Assembly (NCBI GenBank): GCA_009363875.1
Contig: CM018691.1
Coordinates: 42,963,399 to 43,027,398 of the forward strand
Source: Mikania micrantha
Lineage: Eukaryota; Streptophyta; Magnoliopsida; Asterales; Asteraceae
Length of the DNA: 64,000 bases
Direction of reading: 5' to 3'
The notes below the pieces were generated by a model, which worked only from the letters and a program-made list of their open reading frames with translations, was not told the origin of the DNA and ran no database searches. How positions within the stretch are numbered: position 1 is the stretch's first letter; each line of letters starts with the position of its first letter. Positions 42,728 through 53,899 of this stretch are shown here, in pieces. Made by a program: the position numbers and the translations under genes.

Positions 42728-45379
42728 ATGGCTGCTCTAAACAAACATGATACAGAAAATGGCACTCTCAACAAGCCACCAATGTTCACACCTGAAGACT
42801 TCGATACCTGGAAAGTCAGAATGGAAGGGTTCATCAGGAACCAAGACTTCAAACTTTGGAAGTCGGTTCTTGAAGGTCCCTACATTCCTACAGTTGCTGC
42901 TGCTGGTGCTGGAGTTGCTGCAGTACCAAAAGATCCATCTATGTACTCAGATGAAGATTACGAGAAGATGGAAGTTGATTCTAAAGCTCTTTGGCTCATT
43001 CAGATGTCAATACCGAACTCCATTATACATGCATTCAAGAAATGCAAGTCTGCTCAAGAACTGTGGAACTCCTTAAAGCAGATGTATGAAGGTTCAGATG
43101 ATGTCAAAGAAAACAAGAAAGATATGCTGAAACAAAAGTTTGAGAATTTTTGTCAACAAAACAATGAGAATATGTCATCTCAGTATCTAAGGTATGTCCA
43201 ACTTGTAGATGAATTGACAACTGCAGGTGTGATCCTGGATAATCAAGATGTACTCAGAAAATTTCTGACATCCCTTCCAAAGGCATGGAACATATATTCT
43301 GTTACTATAAGAAGAACATAAAACTTGAAGACTCTAACTCTGGGCGAGTTGTTTGGTATTCTCAGTGCCTATCAAATGGAACTAGATGCTCAAGAATCTA
43401 AAGTCTCCCATTTACCATCTGGTTCAGCCGCTCTTTATTCTCCCATCAACAATTCTCCATATCAAAGTTTCCAACCCATCTACCATCCTACATCCATACC
43501 CAATGTCACACTTCCTGAAACCTTAACTTCATCAAACTCACTCCCAAATCATCTCTCAAACCCAACTTCACTACCAACGTCTGGGCAAGGAGCTTTTATG
43601 GCTGAAGAAACCAACTACTTCCAACTGTGTCAAGAAGATTTAGAGGGTATTCCTACAGATGACTTAAAAGAAATGGACATAAATTACCAGATGGCCATGA
43701 TTTCCTATCGAGCAAAGAAGTTCTATCAGAGAACTGGAAGGCAGTTTAAAAAGCACAATATGAAAACTGGATTTGGTCTTGACAAGTCCAAGCTTAAATG
43801 CTTCAACTGTCAACAATTGGGCCACTTCGCCAAGGAATGCAAGACCACAGGAACTCAGCCAACACCGTCTGGGCAATCACAACAAAGACCATTAAGCTCA
43901 ACAAACAATGCAAACATTGCAGAACAAGACTTTTCAGATTGGAGCTTTCAAGCTGAGGATTCTTCCATCTCCAACAGTGCTTTGATGGCAAATGACTCAT
44001 CTTCCTCAAGCAAGGTAACTGATAACATGTGCTCACCTGAATGCTTAGAAACATTAACTATTTATAAGAAAATAAATTCTCAACTCTGTAACGAGCTTGA
44101 GTCCTTACAAGTTGTCAAGGCAAATTTCTTTGAGGTTGAAAGGAATTACAAGAAAAAAATTGAAGAAATGGAAAAGACTATTTCAAGTTTAAAACATGAA
44201 GATACTAACAAACAGTGTCAAATTAAAAATCTTTTAGAAAGACTAACCACTGCCAAGACTGAACTTGTATTGGCTGAGTCTTACAGAGACAAATTTCTAA
44301 GTCAAGGTGAAAAATATGAAAAACTTTTTGGGATGAGCAGCACAACTGAACTAGTGAATAAACATAGGGCTGGTTTGGGATATAACAAAGTAGAACGTCC
44401 ATCTGCTTATACTTCCATAGCAGATGTTAGGTGTAAACCACTAGTTGACCTTGTGTACAATGAGAAATTGGATATACACAAGGTGGTTCAAACGGATAAT
44501 CTTTCTAATCCAAGTACCTCAACATGCTCAGATAAGGATGGTATTCCTATTAAATCAGTAAAAGAAAAACAAGCTTTGAAAATTAAGAAACAAAATAAGA
44601 AAACTACGAAACATTCAACAGTTTTTATCAAAGCTAAAAACACAGAAAATATCTCCTCAGATGAGTATGTGACTTGCCCATCTGACCAGTCAAAAAGAGG
44701 TAGATCAATGGAGAGAAAGATCAATTCTCCAGGGAAACATGCAAAGTCTAAGACTAACAAGTATGTTGGAACATCCAAATCATCACTCTCTGAGGATCAA
44801 AGCTCAGACTTCGTTAAAGGGAATAAGCAGCAAAACTCTCCAAACAGTCAAACTATATGTCTGATGTGCGGTGAAAAGAATCATTTTGCTGCTGATTGCT
44901 TCTATAATCCAAGAAGCAGAATTTCCTCAAGCAAGGGAAGAGGAAGAAAGAATAGTTGGAGTCAGTCATCTACTTCTTCGGAGGAACAGAGAAGAAATTC
45001 AGTCAAGAGGGTGTCGGAAGCAAAGAAAAGGGAAGCTTCCGAAAGAAAAGGAACCTCGGAAGCTCATCAAAGGAATGCTTTCAACAAACAAAAGAAATCA
45101 TCTTTCTTCAGAAGAAGAGCATCGGAAGCAAAGAAAAGGGAAGCTTCCGATAGAAAAGGAAAAGTAGCTTCCGATGACTATCAAAAGAAACAGAGTCTTC
45201 CGACAACTCAAAAGACAAAACAAGCATGGAAGAAGAAGGAATCAACTGATAAGCCATCACCCACATCAGAAGCAGCCACATCATCTGTCCCACCTAGGAT
45301 GATGTCAAAGAAATTTACTTACAATGATGCAAATGGCAAACCCAAGACCACATGGGCTTGGGTTCCCATCAGAAACTAA
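42728..45379 (+). pseudogene. gag: Sire gag, one nonsense codon
   Basis: The start MAALNKHDTENGTLNKPPMF is 117 bp after the LTR end. A capsid-like region (KSAQELWNSLKQMYEGSDDV) is followed by a TAA at 43319 and then the same frame to TAA 45377. Zinc knuckles CFNCQQLGHFAKEC (about residue 358) and CLMCGEKNHFAADC (about residue 711) flank a coiled-coil stretch (KKKIEEMEKTISSLKHEDTN). The C-terminal Lys/Ser-rich region contains two copies of SEAKKREAS, 108 bp apart, and ends WVPIRN. The 884-codon length fits large Sire gags. Gag would form virus-like particles in the cytoplasm. Confidence 0.92.
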
Positions 45380-48300
45380 CTCATTTCTGGTCATGTACAG
45401 GGACAGCAGGAATCAAAAGGCAACTTGTGGATAGTTGACAGTGGCTGCTCCAGGCACATGACAGGCAACAAGACCCTCTTGCACAAATATGAACCATTCT
45501 TTGGAGGATCTGTTGCTTTTGGAAGTGATCCAGTAGGAGGTTACATAACAGGTAGGGGCACAATCACAAATGGTAAGGTAAGCTTTGAGAATGTACATTT
45601 TGTAAAAGAACTTAACTACAATTTACTAAGTGTATCACAGGTGTGTGATCAAAAGCATAACATGTTGTTTACTGAGCATGAATGCATTGTCCTGAAACCA
45701 GGATTTGTGATACCAAATGATCAAATTCTACTCAGAGCTCCAAGAAGAAATAACATGTATATGCTAGATATGAGCACAGCTGCACCTCTTAGTAATATAA
45801 GCTGCTTTGTCTCAAAAGCTTCACTTGATGAATCATCTCTTTGGCACAGAAGACTTTGTCATGTAAACCTCAAAAATATGAATAAACTTGTCAGAAATAA
45901 CTTAGTAACCGGTTTACCAACAAAGGAATTTATTTGTATTGATAAATGTGTTGCATGCTTAAAGGGTAAGCAACATAAGTCATCTCATCTTGCCAAAGAG
46001 ATAAATTCAATTACAACAGTCCTGCATTTACTGCACATGGACTTGTTTGGTCCCACAAGTGTTAAAAGTCTTGGTAGAAAGTCATATTGTTTGGTAATCA
46101 CTGATGATTTCTCTCGGTATACCTGGGTATTTTTCTTAAATACCAAGGATGAAACTTCTGAGATCCTAAAGTCATTTATATTTAGGGTGGAGAATGAAAG
46201 TGACCATCATGTAAAAATAATCAGGTCAGATCAAGGAACAGAATTCAAGAATCATGTTTTAAATTCTTTTTGTGAATCTAAAGGTATCACAAGACAATTT
46301 AGTGCTCCTAGAACTCCACAACAAAATGGTGTCGCTGAGAGAAGGAATAGGACACTAATTGAGGCTGCAATAACCATGTTGTCTGATGCCAAACTTCCAA
46401 TAACTTTTTGGGCAGAAGCAGTCAACACTGCCTGTTATGTCCAAAACAGAGTATTGGTAGTTAAGTCACATGGTATGACTCCTTATGAAATTTAGCATAA
46501 GAGAAAGCCATTCATTGGATTTCTCAAACCATTCGGATGTCAATGCACCATCTTGAATACTAAAGATTACTTAGCCAAGTTTGCTGAGAAATCAGCAGAG
46601 GGTTACTTTGTTGGGTGCTCTTCAAATGCTAAGGCTTATAGAGTATACATCAAAGCTTCCAGAGTTATTGAAGAGTCTGCAAATGTTCAGTTCAATGAAC
46701 ATACTCTCAATAAACCTGGAACCAGCCCTGATTGGTTGTTTGATCTTGATAGTTTTACATCTGCATTTAATCTGGTGAAAGAGTATGTTCCAGTTTCACA
46801 GTCAGCTACCACAGACACCTCCAAAGGCTCAAGAGAAGATGATTTTCGTGTTGAACTGCCAATAGCTTCAAGACAAAACTTGGCAGAATCCACTTCAACA
46901 CAAAATGATGTGTCACAGTCTGAGACAATCAACACATCTCAGACAGGTCCCTCAATTGAAGCTGCTTCTAATTCACAACATCAAGAAGAAGTAGGAAGTC
47001 CTTCAGCAGAGGAAAATTCTCTGGAAACCACTACTCCCAGAGAAAACCAACCCACAACAGTCCAAACTTTGAATCCACATGATCTGCCAGAAATCCAGCT
47101 TGAGGTGGTTCTTCCTAACCTTGAGTCACTCAACATGGATGAATCTTCTCAACTGGATGTGATTCCAAGAACTCGAGTTCACAACACTCATCCAGTTGAA
47201 AACATCATTGGCAATGTAGAAGAAGGTGTCAGAACTAGAAGCTCTATGCATGAAGCAAATGTTTGCTTGTTCTCATGCTTTCTATCCCAAATAGAACCTA
47301 AGAAGGTTGCAGAGGCTTTAAAAGATAACAGTTGGGTAGAAGCTATGCAATAGGAGCTTCTTCAGTTTCAAAGACAAGGAGTTTGGAAGACTTGCCCTTT
47401 GCCTAAGGGAAAGTATGCCATTGGAACCAAATGGGTGTTCAGAAACAAGAAAGATGACAAGGGTGTTGTTATCAAAAACAAAGCAAGATTGGTTGTTCAA
47501 GGATACACTCAAGAGGAAGGCATAGATTATGATGAAGTCTTTGCACCTGTTGCTAGAATTGAAGCTATCAGAATCTTTTTGGCATTTGCAGCTGCAAAGG
47601 ATTTCAAAGTCTTTCAGATGGATGTGAAGAGTGCCTTCCTATATGGAAAAATAGATGAAGAAGTTTATGTGTGCCAGCCTCCAGGATTTGAGGACCCAAA
47701 GTTTCCTGATCATGTCTGTAAGCTTGATAAAGCTCTTTATGGGTTGCATCAAGCTCCCAGAAAATGGTATGGAACTTTATCTTCTTTTCTGTTGACTAAT
47801 AAATTCAAGAGAGGAACAATTGATAAAACTCTCTTTTTCAAGAAGTCTAATCAACACATCATGCTAGTTCAAATCTATGTTGATGACATTATCTTTGGTT
47901 CTACTAATGAATCTCTCTGCAAGGTATTTGAATCACTAATGAAATCCAAATTTGAGATGAGTTCAATGGGAGAACTCACCTTCTTTCTTGGATTACAAGT
48001 GAAACAAACTCCTACAGGGATTTTCATTAGTCAATCAAAATATGTCAAGGACATTCTTGAAAGATTCAAGCTTTCTGATTGCAAAGCTCTGGGAACTCCT
48101 ATGTCCAAAACAACATCTCTTAGCCCTGATCTTGAGGGGGAGGATGTTGATCAACACCAGTACAGAGCAATGATAGGCTCTCTGATGTATCTCACAGCAA
48201 GCAGGCCAGATATCATGTTTGCAACTTGTGTGTGTGCAAGATTTCAGGCTAATCCAAAAGTCTCACATATGCTGGCTGTAAAAAGAATCTTTAGATACCT

Positions 48301-48820
48301 CAAAGGAGCACCTAGTCTAGGCTTATGGTATCCTAGAAATGAAGATTTCCAGTTCATGGCTTATACAGACAGTGATTATGGGGGTTGCAATATCAGCAAG
48401 AAATCCACATCAGGAGGATGTCAATTTCTTGGATCCAGGATTGTGTCTTGGCAATGCAAGAAACAGTCATGTGTTTCTACTTCTACTGCAGAGGCTGAAT
48501 ACATAGCTGCTTCTAGCTGCTGTGCACAAGTCATCTGGATTCAGAATCAGATGAAGGATTATGGAGTAGATCTGTTCAATACTCCTATTCAGATAGACAA
48601 TTCCAGTGCAATCTCCATCACCAATAATCATGTCAAGCATTCCAAGACCAAGCACATTGACATCAGATACCATTTCATCAGAGATTGTGCAGAAAAGAAG
48701 TTGATTCATTTAGTCAAAGTTGATTCAGAACACAATTTGGCAGATCTCTTCACCAAGGCGTTTGATGAAGGAAGATTCAGGTACTTAATAACATCCATTG
48801 GTATGATTAACTTTGAGTAA
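45380..48820 (+). pseudogene. pol: Sire pol (protease, integrase, RT, RNase H), two nonsense codons
   Basis: Same frame as gag, directly after its TAA. Protease: WIVDSGCSRHMTG (45425). Integrase: LWHRRLCHVNLKNM with CVACLKGKQHKSSH, then HMDLFGP, IIRSDQGTEF and TPQQNGVAERRNRTLIEAA. TAG at 46493. The linker and RT follow: a TAG at 47351, then TKWVFRNKKDDKGVVIKNKA, MDVKSAFLYGKIDEEVYV, KALYGLHQAPRKW and catalytic YVDD (47876-47887). RNase H: YTDSDYGGCNISKKSTSGG, STAEAEYIAASSCCAQVIW, SKTKHIDIRYHFIRD. The natural end is TAA at 48818. Catalytic motifs are preserved; only the stops break the protein. Confidence 0.94.
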
Positions 48821-49404
48821 ATGAATTGAAAAGGAATGAATAATGTTTCGGAAGATAAACTTAAAGTATCTTCTGATGAGTATTTACTCTTCAAAAGATA
48901 GTTTAAGTCTTCGGAAGCATTCTTTCTTCCTTCCTTAGTCGGAAGATCTCACATTTCAGAAGCTAAGTTACCTTCTGAAGTAATCTTCTTCCGATACATT
49001 ATCCCTTCGGAAGCTTAGACTTCTGAATTTAATCTTCAGAAGAAGCTGTCTTCTGAAGAACAATCCTTTTGATGAACTTTTTCTGAATACTTCAGAAGCA
49101 GTGCTTCCGATGTTATAAATTATACACTTCAGAAGCAAATCTCTTCTGAAACACTTTTTGGTCTTTTGAATTACTTCCGAAAGCCACATCTTCGGAAGCA
49201 ACTTGGTCCTTAGCAAATATTTAACAGCTGTCATCGGAAGTCCTTTATCTGACATCCGGATCTCAAATTTAATGTGTCGACATATTAAATGCTGAAATCC
49301 GAAGGTATATAAAGGTCTCCCGCTCATTCATTTTCTCTCACCGTTTCACTTCAAATTGATTTTCCCTTTTCTCTCCGATCGTAACCTAAAAATCACCAAT
49401 CGCA
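48821..49404 (+). promoter_or_regulatory. Spacer between pol and extra ORF, probable internal promoter
   Basis: Non-coding, with eight exact CTTCNGAAG palindromes (48909, 48972, 49015, 49034, 49050, 49090, 49127, 49190) and several near-copies, like the LTR U3. TATATAAAGG at 49306-49315 lies about 90 bp before the ATG of the extra ORF, followed by a pyrimidine-rich leader. This looks like a separate promoter; the function is inference. Confidence 0.6.
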
Positions 49405-52400
49405 ATGGCTCTTCTTCCATTCAAACCTGCTCACAATCTACCTGCAGAGCTTTCAGCAGACAATGATGCTGATTTTGCTCCGATCATCACTTTTCTTCAA
49501 AGGAGCAGGTATTCCTTTGCACTCACTGTTCAGCCTATGGTGTATGAATCTCATCACCAACAATTTTGGGCTTCTTGTTATGTTTCATCTTCTCCCAATG
49601 GTCGGATTTTAAATGCCACCATTGATTCTCATCCCATTTCAATTAAAGTGGAGACCATCTGTCGGCATCTTCAACTTAATGATGCCGAGGGAAGGGTCTC
49701 ATTCAATAAGGATGAGGTAGCATTGACCTTTAGGTCTATGGGGTACGAAGGTCCTCTCCCTACAACAACTTATTTAAAGGGTAGAGTGTCCTATAATTAT
49801 AAGTACCTCATACATTTATTCCTTCACTGTCTGTCTAATAAAACAGGAGGTTGGGATCAAGTTCCATCTGACTTAGCTTCGGCTATTCATGGACTAGTTT
49901 CCAACAAACTCTTTAACTTTTCTGCTTTTATCTTCAATAATTTGGTTGACAATATTTCGTCACCTAAGAAATTTTGTATGTATCCCAGGTTTTTGCATCA
50001 TATATTTTACAGTGAGTTAGGTTCCGTCCTCTCACTAACTGGGAATACATACAAAATCCCCTTGGTTTCTTCCAAGGTTTTTGTACAATTGAAGAAGAAG
50101 AGTGCCCAATTCTCTGGGAACTTTACTGCTCTTCTTCCTTCAATGGAACAACAAGTTCCTGAAGGTGACAGCTCTGTTGACCCCACAGATGCTGAACCCA
50201 CACCTTCCACTTCTATTCCTCACCCTATAAAAATCACTTATAAACGCAAAAGAAACCCTGTGCAACTCTCTACAGTTGCTCAGGCTCCTTCTACTGAACC
50301 CAAAAAGAAAAAGGTTAAAAGAACTGCTCAGGGCACAGTTCCACCTAAGGTGCAAGCCACACCTGTTGTCTTTCCACAGGTTCTTCCTCTGGAACCTGTG
50401 GCTGCCCTTAACCAGCCTGAAAGCCCTCAGAATATGTCACAACACATATCTGAGAATATACAAAGGGATGCCCCCATCATTGAGTCTGCTTCAAATGAAG
50501 CAACTCCATTAGGACAGAGACTGTCTCCCAAGTCTCCAGGTTCGTATAATCCAGAAATGCCCCCCTCCCATACTATCACCCAGGCTCAAGGAACCCCTGC
50601 TCTAGCTGTGGAGGAACCACTCTCTCCCCCTACCCAAACTTTAATAAGAGTGGTGACACAGTTACAAGCTCGGTTCCCTGACCCAGAGCCTATTCAATCA
50701 GAGGTTGGCCCCAGTTGTTCTGAAGGGGTCAATACAGGTGAGGCTGCCACTACTGTCGATCTTAATCAAGATCCACAGGACAGTGGTACAGGCAATAGGA
50801 CCTCACCTGTGGCAACCGACGTTGGGGAGGACTTCTTTGAAGCTCTTCTCAATGAAGGGAATCCAGGGTGCCAAGAAACCACATCTGGTGATGGAGGTGC
50901 AGGAGCTAGGCTCACGACTCCATCGCCCCATGATTCTACTCCGGTAGAGGAGGGCACATCCACACAGGAATTGACGGCTACAATAACTTCCCTCCAAGCC
51001 AGGGTAGCTCAGTTAGAAGCCGAGGTGGCTACCCTGCGGTTTGAGATCCAGACCAAAGAAGCAACCATTCTGTATCTCAGGAGGCGTCCACATGTTCTTC
51101 TACATCCGTTTCATCCTGATCCTGCTACTACCACTTTTACCTCCCCTGATGCTACCAAAAAGGGGGAGAATGTACCAACTGTAGGGTCAGGATCAGAAGC
51201 AAGAGAAGAGGAGGGTGCACAGGAAGTTAATCCATCCTTAGTCACTTTGACTGCTGAATGGGATGACTTCTTGGGTACTTACTTTCAAGTATCTTCTACT
51301 TCCTCTTCTTCTGCTTCTGAGGATACAAGGGAGGTTGCCAAAGAGACTGAACAGCAAACATCAAATGTCTCTTTGGAACCTCAGTCCCCTCTTGGGACTA
51401 AGTCTCCTTCTGAGACTGCAGCTCAGGTTGCCATGGAAGACACCACACAAGAAGAACCAATTTCCATGGAACCTGTGTCCCCTTCTGGGACAGAAGCTGC
51501 TGAAGCTCTCTCTTCCTCTCCTGAGCCCATTGTGGAGACTAATAAGGAATCATCTAAGGGGATTGGTCAACTGGAGGAAACAGTGAATGCTGAGGTTAAC
51601 TCCGAAGCTGCAGCTGCTTCCAAAGGCCCAGTCATTCTTATTGATTCCTCCACAGAGGTGCTAGATGCCAATGAACCAGCTGGTGAGGCAACAGGAGACT
51701 TCTCCTCTGGGGCAAAAGTAACTGCTGATGACAAAGGAAAAAGAAAGCTAACCCCAGAGGAGGAAGCAGAACAGGAGGAGAGAAGACCAAAGAAAATAAA
51801 GGGCCGGCCAAATACCTCTCTAGATGAAGAGCGAGCTAGACTCTCTGCTTTGCTCGAAGAGAGAGGCTATGACTTTGATGAAGTCTTTAACTGGTCGGTA
51901 CCTAGAATGGCTGCTGAGCTGGACAAGGTGCAGCAGCAAGAACAGGATGCTGCTGCCATCAAGGCCCAAACTGTCCTTTCCAAGAAGCAAAAGGAGAAGG
52001 CCTACAGAGACAAGTCAAAGGCCTTTCTCCTGGAATATGGCTTCCATGCTCGGCAGCTAGGCCCTATGAAGAACTCGACCATGGATATGCACATCCGAGA
52101 TATCAAGGCTAAAATAGCCAGAGGTGAGTTGCTTCCAATTGAGCAAATACGGGCTCAAAGGGCAAGCCTATTTAGAGGCTTAGGTCTAGGGGGAGGAGCT
52201 ACAATTGAAATCCCCATCTCTGGTGCAGGAATCAGACAGGGTGAAGAAGTCATGTGTGGGGAAGCTACTAAGGCCATGTTCCCCAACATGTTTCCCCTAG
52301 ACCCTAAGGAAGAACCAGCATCTCCTCCATCTAGCCCCTCAATGGATAACAGGCCAATCTCTTCAGTAATCAAGATCAGAAAAAGAAAGGTAGCTAAGAA

Positions 52401-52938
52401 GACAAAAGTCCCTGATCCTGAGAGACAATCTATGGCAGATGAGAGGAGTACAAGTCCTCCAAGAACTGAGGCTGCAGGCCCAAAACCCACTGCAAGAACA
52501 GAAGATGCAGTGGGATCCAATGTGGAGGATCAACAGGCCAGAGAACAGAGGAGTGAAGCCATGGCTTAAAACAGACCAAAATTCAGAAGAAGAAAGAGCA
52601 TAGCTAGAAGGAAAAAGAGAACAAAACCCACCTCCTCTGACTCTGATCCCGATTCAGAACAAATAGGAACAATAGATCCTATTCAATCCTATGTTCCAAT
52701 CGTGAAGTGGAGCTTCTGTGCACAGCAAAAGCAGTTCCTACTCACGACAATTCATGGGGGAACAAGGATTATGGATCTTAGTGAACTGATGCGCCTAGCC
52801 GACCCATTCGTATATGATCTTGAGAATCTCCCTCTTTATAATCCTGATAATGGAGGTGATGGGAGAATTGGTGTAAAATGGGCAAAGGCTAGAGCACAGG
52901 TTCTAAAGGGTGAAAGGAAGCCAAGGGAAATTCCTTAG
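49405..52938 (+). CDS. Sire extra 3' ORF ('env-like' position), function unknown
   Basis: ATG at 49405 (MALLPFKPAHNLPAELSADN) opens 1,054 codons to TAA 52567; the same frame then stays open to 52938, so the TAA is probably a nonsense codon in a protein of about 1,177 residues. N-terminal 240 residues are globular-looking; then Pro/Ser/Thr-rich low complexity, PKKKKVKR at about residues 299-306, a coiled coil (ITSLQARVAQLEAEVATLRF, about 520-555), KGKRKLTPEEEAEQEERRPK near 780 and IRKRKVAKKTK near 991. ORFs here in Sire elements are called env-like, but I see no signal peptide or membrane segment. Basic nuclear-signal-like motifs argue for a nuclear or nucleic-acid-linked protein (inference). 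Confidence 0.85.
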
Positions 52939-52960
52939 AAGTTTTGGTAGCATCAGCCTA

Positions 52961-52969
52961 GGGGGAGAC
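52961..52969 (+). other. Polypurine tract of the Sire element
   Basis: GGGGGAGAC immediately before the 3' LTR start TGTAAAGAC. Confidence 0.85.
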
Positions 52970-53864
52970 TGTAAAGACTAATAAAGGCTGAAGCTCACCA
53001 AACTTCTCATTTTGTCTAAGTACAGGACTCCACAGAGAAGAACATCATTCGGAAGAAAGGAGTTACTCTTCGGAAGCAACATTGCTTTCGAAGGGTAACA
53101 AATTTCTGCCCAAGGATGTACAAGGCAAACTACTTCGGAAGACAAACACTTAAAGGAATTCAAAGCTTTAGAGCTTCCGAAGAAACTAAAGCTTCCGAAG
53201 AACTCAAAGCTTCTGAATAACAAAAGCTTCCGAAGACATTCCTCAGCAGCTTCCTCTGACAAAGACTTCCGAGGTTTATCCTTCATCAAAGACTGTAGCT
53301 GAGCACGTTCAAAGTACAAAAAGGTACTGACACAAGACATGTTGGTCTGAGTAAAGATAGAGACAACATGTAATGAGTCAGATAAAGCACCTTACCTCTC
53401 CCATGCTGCATTAAATGCAAAAGATCATCTGAAGCCTTGAAGATCAATAACATTAAATGTCTTTTGTATTTAGTAGTCTTTTGTAAAGTCAATGTCTTTT
53501 AATGTAATGATTATGAATGAGTGTCTTAGCCAGTTAAGACACTCAACATACTAGAATAAGCTTTACTTTATGTACTTGTCTAGTATACCCAACTTGTATT
53601 CCTAAGTGTATACGGTTGTAGCCTCGGCTATATAACCTCCCATTGTATGGTTGCTTGAAGTGTGCTTGCTCATATACTTCCACTTTGAGAGAAATATATC
53701 CTTGAGCTTGATTTATTCTTGTGTTCTTATTATTGTTCAAAGATTATTACTGTGTCATTTTGAGTGTAATTGTGAGATCATTCTAACAGAACATTCCGCA
53801 TATGTTAGAGTTAAGTAAGAAATACTTGTGAAGTGTTGTTTAGACTAAACAACCCGATCCAACA
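52970..53864 (+). repeat. 3' LTR of the Sire element (895 bp)
   Basis: Same length as the 5' LTR, 7 substitutions by eye (about 99.2% identity) and no indel. Ends CCAACA, followed by the ATATA duplicate. Confidence 0.96.
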
Positions 53865-53899
53865 ATATATATATATATATATGTTAGATGCTAAACCAA
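53865..53899 (-). repeat. Tekay-like LTR fragment right of the Sire element
   Basis: TA tract and GTTAGATGCTAAACCAAAT, matching 24621-24655; continuation of the fragment at 41444-41716. Homology ends at 53899. Confidence 0.8.

Larger units (their letters stand above)
41717..53864 (+). mobile_element. Sire-type Ty1/copia retrotransposon, near-complete, recent
   Basis: 12,148 bp flanked by the 5-bp duplication ATATA (41712-41716, 53865-53869). LTRs of exactly 895 bp differ at 7 positions by eye. Primer binding site, gag with two zinc knuckles, pol in copia order, a spacer, a large extra ORF and a polypurine tract (GGGGGAGAC) are all present. Size and the extra 3' ORF are hallmarks of the Sire/Maximus group. 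Five in-frame stops but no frameshift were found in about 10 kb of coding sequence. Confidence 0.95.
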
